NCBI GenBank assembly: GCA_964345295.1
Contig: CAYFQG010000010.1
Location: 1 to 44,558, forward strand
From: JASBZA01 sp964345295
Lineage (GTDB): Bacteria; Bacillota; Clostridia; Saccharofermentanales; Fastidiosipilaceae
Direction: 5' to 3'
Length of the DNA: 44,558 nucleotides
Shown piece after piece: positions 23,156 to 32,355 of the stretch (positions are counted from its first letter, which is position 1; every line of letters begins with the position of its first letter). The notes beneath the pieces were generated by a model. The model was not told the DNA's origin, ran no database searches, and saw only the letters and a list, made by a program, of their open reading frames with translations. Position numbers and translations under genes: made by a program.

Positions 23156-24658
23156 TTAGTGTCTGTCTTCCTCAGGGATATGATGGTTGTCTCCCGGTGA
23201 TTTAAAGGGAGACTCTTGGGCAAACTGCTTGACAGCACGGGTTGAACGCTGGATAGGTACGACGGTTCCGGGACCACCCACGCAGCCGCCTACACAGGCC
23301 ATGCCTTCTAAGAGCATACCCTTCTTACGGCCCGCTTTGGCCAAACGAAGCATCTGTACGCATTCGGCCAGACCGTCGGCATTTTCGACTTCAATCTTGC
23401 GATCCGGATCTAACTCATGCGCTCTGGCTACCACGGCCTCGGCCACGCCTCCGCCGACCGCATAATTTCGGCCGGTCAAGGACGCATCACCGATTTCCCG
23501 ATCTGTTTCTATAGACCCCGGCTCAATCTCAAGCGCAACAAACATGCCCAAAAGTTCTTCGAAAGTCAGGACGAAGTCCACGTACTCTTTGACCGGGTCT
23601 TGCAAGGCCTCTAGTTTTTTCGATAAGCAAGGTCCGATAAAAACTACCTTGGCATCGGGATGGTCGGCCTTGATGCGTTTGGCCGTATAAACCATGGGTG
23701 TGGAGGATTCGGAAATATAAGGATTAAGATCCGGGAAATTTTTCTCCACCATGAGCTTCCAGGAGTAACAGCAAGAAGTCCCCATATAGTCTTGCTTATC
23801 CGGCACACATTCCAAGAATTCCTCAGCCTCGTGCATGGTCGTAAGGTCTGCGCCTAAGCCCACTTCGATGACATCTTTAAAGCCAAGAAGTCGTATGGCT
23901 TCCAGGACCTGATTCGGCTTAGTCAGGGCACCGAACTGGCCTACAAAAGATGGGGCTATGATGGCATACACTTCCTGCGGACTTTGTATAGCCTTAACGA
24001 CCTGGTAAATTTGCGACTTATCGGCAATGGCACCGAAAGGACAGGCTGTAACGCAGGCCCCGCAGGCCACACAAGCATCCTCATCAATTTCGGCACGATT
24101 AAGATAGTCCGACTTAATCGCCTTAACCGCACAAACGTCGGCACAAGGACGGCCGGTTTCCACAATGGCGTTATAGGGGCATTCGGTCACGCACTTCTTA
24201 CACTTAATACATTTATCCTGGTCGATGTGCATTTGGCCGCCTTCATTGTAAATAGCATTCTTAGGGCAGACATTGGCACAAGGATGGGCCAGGCAATTAC
24301 GGCAATTGTTGCTGATAAAAATATGCTGCTCGGGGCAGGCTTCACAGGCAATCTTAATGACCGACACCAGCGGAGGACTAAAAACCCGGGTGTTCACGTC
24401 GATATCTTCGATGCCTTTTGTAATAGAAACCGTATCGGCCGCAGTTCGGGCATCCAGGCCCAGAACCATGCGAAGTCTCTCCCCGTACACGGCTCGCTCG
24501 CGAAAAACGTTCTCACGGAAGGTAGCTACCTCTCCGGGCAGGGCGCGATACGTCTCTTCGTGAAGATCTAATAGGGACTCTCCGTGATAGGCCATGCGGG
24601 CAATGCTGGCAAAGGCCATACGGCGAATGGTAATAACATCTTCAAAACTACTCTTCAT
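23156..24658 (-). CDS. [FeFe] hydrogenase, group B-like
   Basis: 500-residue iron-only hydrogenase. The N-terminal helical region (residues 1-100) and the ferredoxin part (C119, C122, C127, C131; C150, C153, C156, C160; C172, C176; C196, C199, C202, C206) match the TIGR04105 B1/B3 type. The H-cluster ligands are all present: TSCC (C296, C297), PCLSKK (C344) and EGMACVGGC (C455, C459). Variations from the classical motifs are TSCCY instead of TSCCP and GPC instead of MPC. Group B enzymes have been far less studied than group A. Upstream gap 12 bases to the thioredoxin-like [2Fe-2S] protein; downstream gap 28 bases to a flavoprotein. HydE, HydF and HydG are not in the window. Confidence 0.93.
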   Translation of the reverse strand: MKSSFEDVITIRRMAFASIARMAYHGESLLDLHEETYRALPGEVATFRENVFRERAVYGERLRMVLGLDARTAADTVSITKGIEDIDVNTRVFSPPLVSVIKIACEACPEQHIFISNNCRNCLAHPCANVCPKNAIYNEGGQMHIDQDKCIKCKKCVTECPYNAIVETGRPCADVCAVKAIKSDYLNRAEIDEDACVACGACVTACPFGAIADKSQIYQVVKAIQSPQEVYAIIAPSFVGQFGALTKPNQVLEAIRLLGFKDVIEVGLGADLTTMHEAEEFLECVPDKQDYMGTSCCYSWKLMVEKNFPDLNPYISESSTPMVYTAKRIKADHPDAKVVFIGPCLSKKLEALQDPVKEYVDFVLTFEELLGMFVALEIEPGSIETDREIGDASLTGRNYAVGGGVAEAVVARAHELDPDRKIEVENADGLAECVQMLRLAKAGRKKGMLLEGMACVGGCVGGPGTVVPIQRSTRAVKQFAQESPFKSPGDNHHIPEEDRH

Positions 24659-24670
24659 GGTTCAATACTC

Positions 24671-24955
24671 CTATTGTACAGAGTCGTCTTGCAGCTGATC
24701 TAGGACCATCTCCAGCACTTGGCTGCGCTTGGCCTCCTCTATCAAAACGCCGTCCACAAAAACAATGGGCGGCTGGATGTGGTGCTCGCCCTTCTTGCAA
24801 TAATCCCTACAAGGAATAGCCTCAATCTCTAAGACGGCATCTGCCGGAACATGGGGATAAGAATGTAAATTTTCCTGTAAGTCATAAAGTCCGTCCAAGA
24901 TGCTGTTGGCCCCGTATAGGGTGCACTTGGCGCCTGCGCAAATTTCCACTTTCAT
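24671..24955 (-). CDS. thioredoxin-like [2Fe-2S] protein
   Basis: 94-residue protein of the thioredoxin-like [2Fe-2S] ferredoxin fold (NuoE C-terminal domain type). Cluster cysteines are C6 and C11 (CAGAKC) and C49 and C53 (CRDYC), the C-x4-C ... C-x3-C pattern of the family; the IQPPIVFVDGVLI strand completes the fold. It lacks the helical N-terminal part of full NuoE/HydC subunits. GGAGG lies ten bases before ATG. As first gene of the hydrogenase operon it probably shuttles electrons between the flavoprotein and the hydrogenase. Confidence 0.88.
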   Translation of the reverse strand: MKVEICAGAKCTLYGANSILDGLYDLQENLHSYPHVPADAVLEIEAIPCRDYCKKGEHHIQPPIVFVDGVLIEEAKRSQVLEMVLDQLQDDSVQ

Positions 24956-25007
24956 GGCTGGATGTCCTCCTCTTTCTAAGTCCGAAATCTCTTTATTTTT
25001 ACTTATA

Positions 25008-25586
25008 TTAGCATAGTTTAGAGGCCAAATAATCCTCTCTTCTTAAAATCGTGCTATGAACTTCTTCCCGTTTTCCCGAAGATCTGAGTCTTTGTTCCAC
25101 GATACGATAAGGCTTAAAACCCAGCTTTTCCTGGACCCGTGCCGACTGTTTGTTCCGGGCAAAATGACCGCATAAGATGAAGTCCAGGTCTAAGTCTGAA
25201 AAAAGATAGGCTATTACAGCTTCTGCTGCTTCCGGCATCAGGCCTTGCCCCCAATATTCTTCGGCCAAAACAAAACCCAGCTCACGACATTTAGATTCCG
25301 CCAATTCGGCAAAAGCCTCCTCATCATAGGCTTCAATACCAATCGAGCCTATGACACGACCCGTTTCTCGATGCACGATGGCAAAGGTTTTCTGCCCTTC
25401 AATAAAATGTTCCAGAATCGCTCGGCTATCCTCAGGCGACTCGTGAGGCTTCCAACCTGCCATAGGACCCACCTTGGGGTTCGAGGCATAGCGGTAAAAA
25501 TCGGAGAGGTCGGAAAGTTTCCAAGGCCTAAGTATAAGCCTGGGTGTTTCTAATGTAACTTGGCTGATATCTACAGCAGGATTCAT
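25008..25586 (-). CDS. GNAT acetyltransferase, RimJ/RimL type
   Basis: 192-residue N-acetyltransferase. N-terminal strand LETPRLILRPWKLSDLSDFYRYA and the acetyl-CoA loop ELGFVLAEEYWGQGLMPEAAEAVI (pattern Q/R-x-x-G-x-G/A as GQGLMPEA), then LCGHFARNKQSARVQEKLGFK, are the usual RimJ/RimL features. Substrate unknown. It ends about 50 bases before the [2Fe-2S] protein gene. Confidence 0.9.
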   Translation of the reverse strand: MNPAVDISQVTLETPRLILRPWKLSDLSDFYRYASNPKVGPMAGWKPHESPEDSRAILEHFIEGQKTFAIVHRETGRVIGSIGIEAYDEEAFAELAESKCRELGFVLAEEYWGQGLMPEAAEAVIAYLFSDLDLDFILCGHFARNKQSARVQEKLGFKPYRIVEQRLRSSGKREEVHSTILRREDYLASKLC

Positions 25587-25615
25587 CTTTTTTCGCCTTT
25601 AATGCTTTCCGATTC

Positions 25616-26557
25616 CTAAGAATCACTCTTAAGAAAAGCAAAATTGAGTGCACCCGGAAGCATCTCTATGTTCATGGTATCCATTTCAAAAATTCGCCCG
25701 TCATAATTGGCCAAAATAGGGCCCTCTTCCAAACTTCGTATCTGTCCTTTGGCAAAAGAGAAATTGTGAATCTTGGGATGGGGCATATGGGTACCTTTTT
25801 TATACTTATTGATAAGGGGCAGAAATTCTCCGAGGCTCAGGCGTTCCGTGACAAGGAATTCACCCAAGCCGTCATCTAAACGCGACCAGGGCGTCGGATG
25901 AAAGCCCGATCCATAGTAGGCGCCGTTAGCCAGCACTAAAAGCGATGCGTCGGTTTCCCCTTCCCAAAGACGGCCTTCTTTGTCCTCCAAACGATAGGCT
26001 ACGCGGTAGGATTTTTCTCTGAAGAGCGTTCTCAAAACGGCTAAAGGATAGGCAAGGGTTCCTAAACGTTTCCATTTGGCCAAGAACTTATAGGCCTGGT
26101 CTAAAACAACCGTGTCGTAACCCATAGAGATAAGATTCAAAGCATAAAGGCCGTTAAACTGCATGAGGTCTATCTTGCCCAAGACCGGCTCCGGCGTTTT
26201 GCGCAACAAGTCCACAATTTTCTGTTTTTTCAATAATTGCGGCCCGTATAAAAATCGACCAAAATCATTTCCGGTTCCCAGAGGGATGAGACCCATGGCG
26301 GTATCACTACCGTAGAGTGCTCCGGCCACTTCACTGGCGGCTCCGTCCCCTCCCATGATATAAACGATGCCCTTTGAACCATGTAAGTCGGCCCATTCTT
26401 TGGCCAAATCGGAAACATGATTCTCATACCGGCTGTACTGAATATCCGGCATGGGGTGCGATTGGAAGGCTTCTTTTACGGTCTTTTCGAAAAGGCTCTT
26501 GTCTTCTCGGCTGCCGGATTTGGCACTAATAATAAAGCGTATGGCAAAGTCGGTCAT
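25616..26557 (-). CDS. diacylglycerol/lipid kinase (DagK/YegS family)
   Basis: 313-residue DAGK-catalytic protein. The nucleotide-binding motif IMGGDGAASEVAGAL (about residues 67-81) and LIPLGTGNDFGRFL (about 92-105) are diagnostic of the DagK/YegS/BmrU lipid kinase family. The C-terminal beta domain holds the conserved DDGLGEFLV. It probably phosphorylates diacylglycerol or a related lipid at the membrane. It lies 29 bases upstream of the GNAT gene and is divergent from the MATE gene. Confidence 0.9.
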   Translation of the reverse strand: MTDFAIRFIISAKSGSREDKSLFEKTVKEAFQSHPMPDIQYSRYENHVSDLAKEWADLHGSKGIVYIMGGDGAASEVAGALYGSDTAMGLIPLGTGNDFGRFLYGPQLLKKQKIVDLLRKTPEPVLGKIDLMQFNGLYALNLISMGYDTVVLDQAYKFLAKWKRLGTLAYPLAVLRTLFREKSYRVAYRLEDKEGRLWEGETDASLLVLANGAYYGSGFHPTPWSRLDDGLGEFLVTERLSLGEFLPLINKYKKGTHMPHPKIHNFSFAKGQIRSLEEGPILANYDGRIFEMDTMNIEMLPGALNFAFLKSDS

Positions 26558-26636
26558 CTTGGGTCCTTTATGTGAATTTCTCTATATTATAGTCTATAAT
26601 TAATGCTAATTGTCTGAAGATTGAGGATGCACTTTC

Positions 26637-27998
26637 ATGTACACAGAATTAACGCAAAATCCGGTAAAAAATACACTCAAGGTCGCCTGGCCCGCTATGG
26701 TAGAGAGCTTCTTTGTCACCATGGCAGGCATTATCGATACCATCATGGTATCCGAGTTAGGTCCTTATGCCATCTCTTCTATCGGCCTAACCAACCAGCC
26801 TAAATTTCTGGGTCTTACCTTGTTCTTTTGCCTGAATACGGCCGTTGCCGCTTTTTCGGCCAGACGAAAAGGCCAGGAAGACAAAGACGGCGTCAACGAT
26901 GTCTTTATTACCTCGATTCTTTATGCTCTGTTTCTGACCGTCATCCTCTCTATCGTTTTCGTATATTTCGCCGATGACCTCATGCGCCTGGTCGGCAGTA
27001 ATGCCGATACACATGAAGCCGCCACATCTTACTTCAAAATCATTATGGGCGGCATGTTCTTTAACGTTATGACCATGTTGATTAACTCTGCCTTGCGCGG
27101 TATCGGTAACACCCGAGTTGCCATGACCTCCAACGTTATCGGCACCATTGTTAATATTGCCTTCAACTTCGTATTTATCACGGGCCGCTGGGGCTTTCCT
27201 GCTCTGGGCGTGACCGGCGCCGCCATCGCCACGGTTCTCAGTACGGTCGTATCTTTAATTGTGTGTATCGTAGCCGTCATGAACCCCGACGCCTTCATCA
27301 GTGTGCCTTACATTAAATTAGAAAAAATTCGCCCGACCTGGAAAACAGCCAAGGCCCTTATCAAGTTCCAGAACACCACCTTGATTCAATTTATCGGCTT
27401 TAGAATCGGCTTTATGGCAACCGCCGTCATGGCCGCTCGCCTGGGTACCGACGAGTTCGCCATTCACATGGTCGGTATGAACTTATTGAACTTAGGCTTT
27501 GCTTTCGGCGACGGTCTTCGTATTGCCACCGTCAGTTTAACCGGCCAAAGTTTGGGGGCAGGCTTACCCGACCTGGCCAAGCGTTACGGCAAGATCGCCC
27601 AAGCCATCGGCTTTGTCCTCTCGCTTGTTTTGGCCATCATCATGCTGCTTTTCGGTGATGATATTTTCATGCTTTTCTTCCGCAGCGACCGGCCGGACAA
27701 CCTACAATCCATCGGTCGTATGATTACCTACTTCATCATGGTCGTGGTGGTCTTCCAAGTCTCCCAGGTTATCAACAGCGGTGCTCTTCAGGCCGCGGGC
27801 GACTTAAGATATAACAACATCGTTTCCTTGGTTTCCGTCGGTGTCATCCGAACCATTGTCACCTACGTTCTGCTCTCTGTCTTAGACTGGGGTCTTCGCG
27901 GTATCTGGTTCGGTGTGCTAGCCGACCAGTTCTCACGCTGTGTGGCCTTGGGTTGGCGTTTCTGGAAGTACGATTTCCATAAGGCTAAGAAACTATAA
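26637..27998 (+). CDS. MATE family efflux transporter
   Basis: 453-residue transporter with twelve hydrophobic segments in two matching halves. The start of each half shows the MATE pattern (VAWPAMVESFFVTMAGIIDTIMVSELG near residue 18, and the matching MAARLGTDEFAIHMVGMNL region near residue 260). The family exports drugs or metabolites by Na+ or H+ exchange; no substrate can be assigned. A GAGG ribosome binding site precedes ATG by about 12 bases and a TATAAT-like element lies at about 26594-26599. It converges on the uxaA gene at a shared terminator. Confidence 0.93.
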   Translation: MYTELTQNPVKNTLKVAWPAMVESFFVTMAGIIDTIMVSELGPYAISSIGLTNQPKFLGLTLFFCLNTAVAAFSARRKGQEDKDGVNDVFITSILYALFLTVILSIVFVYFADDLMRLVGSNADTHEAATSYFKIIMGGMFFNVMTMLINSALRGIGNTRVAMTSNVIGTIVNIAFNFVFITGRWGFPALGVTGAAIATVLSTVVSLIVCIVAVMNPDAFISVPYIKLEKIRPTWKTAKALIKFQNTTLIQFIGFRIGFMATAVMAARLGTDEFAIHMVGMNLLNLGFAFGDGLRIATVSLTGQSLGAGLPDLAKRYGKIAQAIGFVLSLVLAIIMLLFGDDIFMLFFRSDRPDNLQSIGRMITYFIMVVVVFQVSQVINSGALQAAGDLRYNNIVSLVSVGVIRTIVTYVLLSVLDWGLRGIWFGVLADQFSRCVALGWRFWKYDFHKAKKL

Positions 27999-28017
27999 AC
28001 GTCCCTAAAAGTTGCAT

Positions 28018-28060
28018 AAAAAAAGGCAAGTGACCTATTTTCCGGTCACCTGCCTTTTTT
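28018..28060. terminator. bidirectional terminator between MATE and uxaA genes
   Basis: GGCAAGTGACC / GGTCACCTGCC stem (11 base pairs with one A-C mismatch, seven-base loop), flanked by seven A on the left and six T on the right. It should end both the MATE transcript and the minus-strand GH105-uxaA operon. Confidence 0.9.
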
Positions 28061-28085
28061 ATTATTGTTAGTAATATTTCTACTG

Positions 28086-29573
28086 TTAAAGCGTTACGCC
28101 CGTTTTAAAGATTGCCATGTCGTGGAAACCGTTCTTCTCGGCATTAACCTTCTCGCCCGAAGCGACTTTGAAGATATAGTCCGCGAAGTCCTCACCCAGA
28201 CTGTCCATATTTTCATCCGCTTCCAAAAGTCTTCCGGCATCAAAGTCAATCCAGTTCCGTTTCAGATCATAGATACCCGTATTGGACGAAATCTTAATGG
28301 TCGGCACAGGCGAAGCAAAGGGCGTGCCCCTGCCGGTCGTAAAGAGCACAATCTGTGCACCCGAAAGGACCAAAGCAGTCGAAGCCACCAAGTCGTTACC
28401 CGGAGCCTGTAAGAGGTTTAAACCCTTATGTTGCACGGGTTCACCATAGTCCAGAACACCGTAAATCTGCGAGTGGCCGGCCTTTTGGATACAGCCCAGA
28501 GACTTGTCTTCCAGGGTGGTAATCCCCCCTGCCTTATTGCCGGGTGAAGGGTTCTCGTAAATCTCCTGGTCATGGTCGATGAAGTACTGCTTGAAGTCGT
28601 TAATCAAAGAAACGGTATCTTCATAGATTTCTTCATTATCAGCCCGGTTCATCAAGATTTGCTCGGCACCGAACATCTCCGGTACCTCGGTCAGGATGGT
28701 CGTTCCGCCGCGGGCTACCAGGTAGTCCGAGAAATGGCCCACTAAAGGATTGGCCGTAATGCCGGACAAACCGTCCGACCCACCGCACTTAAGTCCAACA
28801 ATGAGTTCGGAAGAATCTAGCTCTTCTCTTTCAAAAGATTTGGCATAGTCAGCCAATTCTTCGACTAATTCCATGGCAGTCGTAAACTCGTCATGTACTT
28901 CTTGGGCCACCAGAGTCCGAATCTTCTTGGGATCGATACCTTCCAGATAGGGCTCCATGACCTTGAGGTTGGAGTTTTCACAGCCCAGGCCCATGAGGAG
29001 AACACCGCCGCAGTTGGGGTGTTTGGCCAAGGCGGCCAAAGCCTTGCGGGTCACTTCCTGGTCGTCTCCCATCTGCGAGCAACCGTAAGGATGCGGGAAA
29101 GCCACGATATTTTCCAAACTGCCGCCGATTAAGTGTTTGGACTTTTCGGCGACCTGCTGGATGATGTTGTTGACACAGCCTACGGTAGGTAGAATCCAAA
29201 TTTCGTTGCGGACACCCACCTTACCGTCGGGTCTTCTGTAGCCCATAAAGCTTCTTTGAGGCTTTTCCACAGCAGGGATATTTTCCCTATCATAAGAATA
29301 GCTGATAAGGTCCTGCAGACCCGTTTTCACATTATGAGTGTGGACATGTTCACCTTGCTTCACAGCCCGGGTCAAAAAACCTATAGGCATACCGTACTTG
29401 ATGACGGGGGCTCCTTCATTGAGATCTTCCAAGGCAAACTTATGGCCCGTGGGAATGTCTTCTTTTAGCTCAAAAGGCTCCATGCCGTCCAAATGAATCG
29501 TATGGCCGGCTTTAAGGTCCGTAAGGGCCACGGCCACCACATCTTTGGGGTTAATTCTGATAAATTCTTTCAT
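28086..29573 (-). CDS. uxaA: altronate dehydratase
   Basis: 495-residue UxaA, which converts D-altronate to 2-keto-3-deoxygluconate in the isomerase pathway of galacturonate breakdown. The N-terminal SAF domain (residues about 1-90) is followed by the C-terminal dehydratase domain (GYRRPDGKVGVRNEIWILPTVGCVNNI, then HPYGCSQMGDD, GLGCENSN, LKCGGSDGLSGITANPL and TTGRGTPFASPVPT). Both domains are present at full length. The ATG has AGAGGTG upstream. Last gene of the GH105-GH28-isomerase-uxaC-uxaB-uxaA unit; the stop is 25 bases before the terminator. Confidence 0.95.
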   Translation of the reverse strand: MKEFIRINPKDVVAVALTDLKAGHTIHLDGMEPFELKEDIPTGHKFALEDLNEGAPVIKYGMPIGFLTRAVKQGEHVHTHNVKTGLQDLISYSYDRENIPAVEKPQRSFMGYRRPDGKVGVRNEIWILPTVGCVNNIIQQVAEKSKHLIGGSLENIVAFPHPYGCSQMGDDQEVTRKALAALAKHPNCGGVLLMGLGCENSNLKVMEPYLEGIDPKKIRTLVAQEVHDEFTTAMELVEELADYAKSFEREELDSSELIVGLKCGGSDGLSGITANPLVGHFSDYLVARGGTTILTEVPEMFGAEQILMNRADNEEIYEDTVSLINDFKQYFIDHDQEIYENPSPGNKAGGITTLEDKSLGCIQKAGHSQIYGVLDYGEPVQHKGLNLLQAPGNDLVASTALVLSGAQIVLFTTGRGTPFASPVPTIKISSNTGIYDLKRNWIDFDAGRLLEADENMDSLGEDFADYIFKVASGEKVNAEKNGFHDMAIFKTGVTL

Positions 29574-29585
29574 CGGTCACCTCTT

Positions 29586-30917
29586 TTAAACTTGGCCTAA
29601 AACGTCTTGATAAGCCTTTTCCATACCTTCTTCCTGAATAATATTGTAGTAGTACTCGACCATATCCTTCATGTCGGACAAGTCGACCTTCCAGTAGTCG
29701 GTTTTGGCCAGAATAGCGTCAATCGAAGCATCCTTCATGAAGTCCACAACTTCCGGCATGTCTTTGACCTGGTCGGTTCTGTAGAAAGCAATGAGCGAAG
29801 CCAGGGACATAACCAGGCCCTTGGGGTAGCTGCCGAACTTTTCCTTATGCTCCAGTATGGTCGGCAAGACACGGGTCTCAAACTTGGACACGGTATTGAG
29901 GACAATGGAGTCCAAACGATGGTGGACAAAGGGGTTCTCAAAACGTTCTTCCACGTCCTTGGCAAACTGGATATCTTCCGGGTTGCTACCCAAGGTTGGT
30001 ACCACTTCTTCGAAGAGGACATGGTCCAGGTAAGGTCTGACCAGGCTGTCTTCCATACACTGGCCTACGGTTTCCATACCATAAAGCAGGGCCCCGGTTA
30101 CCATAGAGGTATGGCCGCCGTTCAGGATACGAACCTTACGCTTCTTATAAGGCTTTACATCGGGGGTCCATACTACGTTGAGGCCGGCCTTTTGTAAGGG
30201 CAATTCATCCTCATGGTCACCTTCGATAACCCAGAGATAGAAAGCTTCGGCCGTATCAATCAGCTGGTCGGGGAAAGTCACTCGAGCTTCAAATTCAGCC
30301 AACTGGTCTCTGGGGTAGCCGGTCGTGATGCGGTCGACCAAGGTGTTACAGAAGACGTTTTCTTCTTCAATCCAGGTCTTGAAATCATCGCCTAATTCCC
30401 AGAGGTCGGCGTATTGGAGGATGTACTTTTTGAGGTAGACGGCGTTGTCGTCAATCAGCTCGCAGGGCAAGAAGATAAAGCCCGGCAAGCCCAGTTCGAA
30501 ACGCTTGGCCAAAAGCTGGGTGACTTTGGCCGGAAAAGATTTGGCCGGACGGTCGTCTTGCTTTTCGGTTCCGATATACTCGATACCCGCCTCGGTCGTG
30601 TTGGACACGATAAAGCGCATATCGGGGTTTTCGGCCAGAGCCATGTAGGCGTCGAAATCCTTGTAAGGATCGATACCGCGAGAAATGGACTCGATGACCT
30701 CCATAGAATCGACCTTTTGGCCCTTCTCTACTCCTCTTAAGAAGAGATGGTATTTGCCGTCCTGGTCGTTAAGTTTGGAGGCCATGCCGCCCGCCAAAGG
30801 CTGGACCACGACGACTTGGCCGTCGAAAAGGTCTTGCTTATTCATGGCGTCGATAAAATAGTCTACAAAGGCGCGAAGGAAATTGCCTTCGCCGAATTGA
30901 ATGATGCGTTCTTTCAT
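29586..30917 (-). CDS. uxaB: tagaturonate reductase
   Basis: 443-residue polyol dehydrogenase-fold enzyme that reduces D-tagaturonate to D-altronate with NADH. N-terminal IIQFGEGNFLRAFVDYFID (cofactor site variant FGEGNFLRAF typical of UxaB), a TTEAGI region, and the catalytic Lys-Asn-His set in KKRKVRILNGGHTSMV. A GGGAG ribosome binding site lies nine bases before ATG. Position between uxaC and uxaA gives the complete order of the three isomerase-pathway steps. Confidence 0.95.
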   Translation of the reverse strand: MKERIIQFGEGNFLRAFVDYFIDAMNKQDLFDGQVVVVQPLAGGMASKLNDQDGKYHLFLRGVEKGQKVDSMEVIESISRGIDPYKDFDAYMALAENPDMRFIVSNTTEAGIEYIGTEKQDDRPAKSFPAKVTQLLAKRFELGLPGFIFLPCELIDDNAVYLKKYILQYADLWELGDDFKTWIEEENVFCNTLVDRITTGYPRDQLAEFEARVTFPDQLIDTAEAFYLWVIEGDHEDELPLQKAGLNVVWTPDVKPYKKRKVRILNGGHTSMVTGALLYGMETVGQCMEDSLVRPYLDHVLFEEVVPTLGSNPEDIQFAKDVEERFENPFVHHRLDSIVLNTVSKFETRVLPTILEHKEKFGSYPKGLVMSLASLIAFYRTDQVKDMPEVVDFMKDASIDAILAKTDYWKVDLSDMKDMVEYYYNIIQEEGMEKAYQDVLGQV

Positions 30918-30947
30918 GACAAATATCTCCCTTTAGTTTTTGTTTGC

Positions 30948-32351
30948 CTAGTCTTTGAGGCCCATATAGCGCATAGCGTTGTTGTAAGAAATGTCTTGGA
31001 CAACCTGGCCCAGGAATTCCAATTCATTGGGATACATGCCTTCTTCTACCCAAGTTCCCAGCATATTGCAGAGAATGCGGCGGAAATACTCGTGACGTGT
31101 GTAAGACAGGAAAGATCTGGAGTCGGTCAACATACCGACGAAGTTAGAAAGAACACCTAAGGAGGCCAAGGTCTTCATCTGCTTCTCCATGCCGGCCTTG
31201 GTATCGTTAAACCACCAGGCAGAACCGTGTTGAATCTGGCCGGGCACTTCCGTTCCCTGGAAAGCACCGATGGCGGCACCGATCATGGCATCGTCATTGG
31301 GGTTTAAGGAGTAGATGATGGTCTTGGGCAGCTTGCCGTTTTTCTCTTTCAATAAGTCCAGGATCTGTACAAGCTTCTCGGAATTGTCACGGGTAGAGAT
31401 GGTATCAAAACCGGTATCCGGGCCTAATTGTTTGAACAGTTCGGTGTTGACCGAGCGGACCGCACCGAAGTGGTACTGCATGACCCAGCCTCTTTGGGCA
31501 TACTCTTTGCCGCAGTAAGTCAAAATCGACGTAAAATAGGCTTCGGTTTCTTTTTCGGAGGGCTTTTCGCCTACCAGAGCTTTGGCCAAAGCCGCCTCAG
31601 CCAGTTTTTCGTCATCCAGGCAGGGGATATAGTCCAAGCCGTGGTCGGAAGCCACACAGCCCATGTCGTCAAAGAACTGAATTCTCTTGCCCAGGGCGGT
31701 CTTGACATCGTCCAAGGTTTTAATCTCGACACCGGCCGCTTCACCTAACTTAAGAAGGTAGTCTTTAAAGCCCTCTTTATGGACATTAACCGCCTTATCG
31801 GGACGGAATGCCGGCAAGACTACGGTCTTGAAGCTGTCGTCTGCGGCAATCTTCTTGTGCCACTCTAAGTTGTCAATGGGGTCGTCGGTCGTGCAGATAT
31901 GGGTTACGCCGGAAGCTTCGATAATCTTACGAACCGTGAAACCGGACTGAAGTTTCTTATTGCAAATCTCCCAGATTTCGTCGGCATTCTTCTCATTAAG
32001 CGGCAAATCGCAATCAAAATAACGTTTGAGTTCCAAGTGGGTCCAGTGGTAGAGAGGATTACCTATAGCGTAAGGCAAGGCTTTGGCAAAGGCATCGAAC
32101 TTCTCCTTAGCGGTGGAGTCTCCCGTAATATACTTCTCATCGACTCCCATAGCGCGGATCATACGCCATTTATAGTGGTCACCGCCCAACCAAACCTCGG
32201 TGATATTCTCGAACGCCTTGTCCTCAAAAATCTCCTGCGGACTGACATGGCAGTGGTAGTCGATAATAGGCATCTTGGCCGCATAGTCGTGGTAAAGCGT
32301 CTTAGCGGTATCGTTCATCAACAAAAAGTCTTCATCCATAAATTGCTTCAT
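30948..32351 (-). CDS. uxaC: glucuronate/galacturonate isomerase
   Basis: 467-residue uronate isomerase (amidohydrolase-like barrel), converting D-galacturonate to D-tagaturonate and D-glucuronate to D-fructuronate. DYHCHVSPQEI supplies the metal His pair near the N-terminus; the C-terminal DSRSFLSYTRHEYFRR is a family signature. I start at ATG 32351, with GGAGG eight bases upstream; the longer frame overlaps the previous gene. It starts four bases after the upstream stop, so translation is coupled. Confidence 0.95.
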   Translation of the reverse strand: MKQFMDEDFLLMNDTAKTLYHDYAAKMPIIDYHCHVSPQEIFEDKAFENITEVWLGGDHYKWRMIRAMGVDEKYITGDSTAKEKFDAFAKALPYAIGNPLYHWTHLELKRYFDCDLPLNEKNADEIWEICNKKLQSGFTVRKIIEASGVTHICTTDDPIDNLEWHKKIAADDSFKTVVLPAFRPDKAVNVHKEGFKDYLLKLGEAAGVEIKTLDDVKTALGKRIQFFDDMGCVASDHGLDYIPCLDDEKLAEAALAKALVGEKPSEKETEAYFTSILTYCGKEYAQRGWVMQYHFGAVRSVNTELFKQLGPDTGFDTISTRDNSEKLVQILDLLKEKNGKLPKTIIYSLNPNDDAMIGAAIGAFQGTEVPGQIQHGSAWWFNDTKAGMEKQMKTLASLGVLSNFVGMLTDSRSFLSYTRHEYFRRILCNMLGTWVEEGMYPNELEFLGQVVQDISYNNAMRYMGLKD

Positions 32352-32355
32352 TTTT

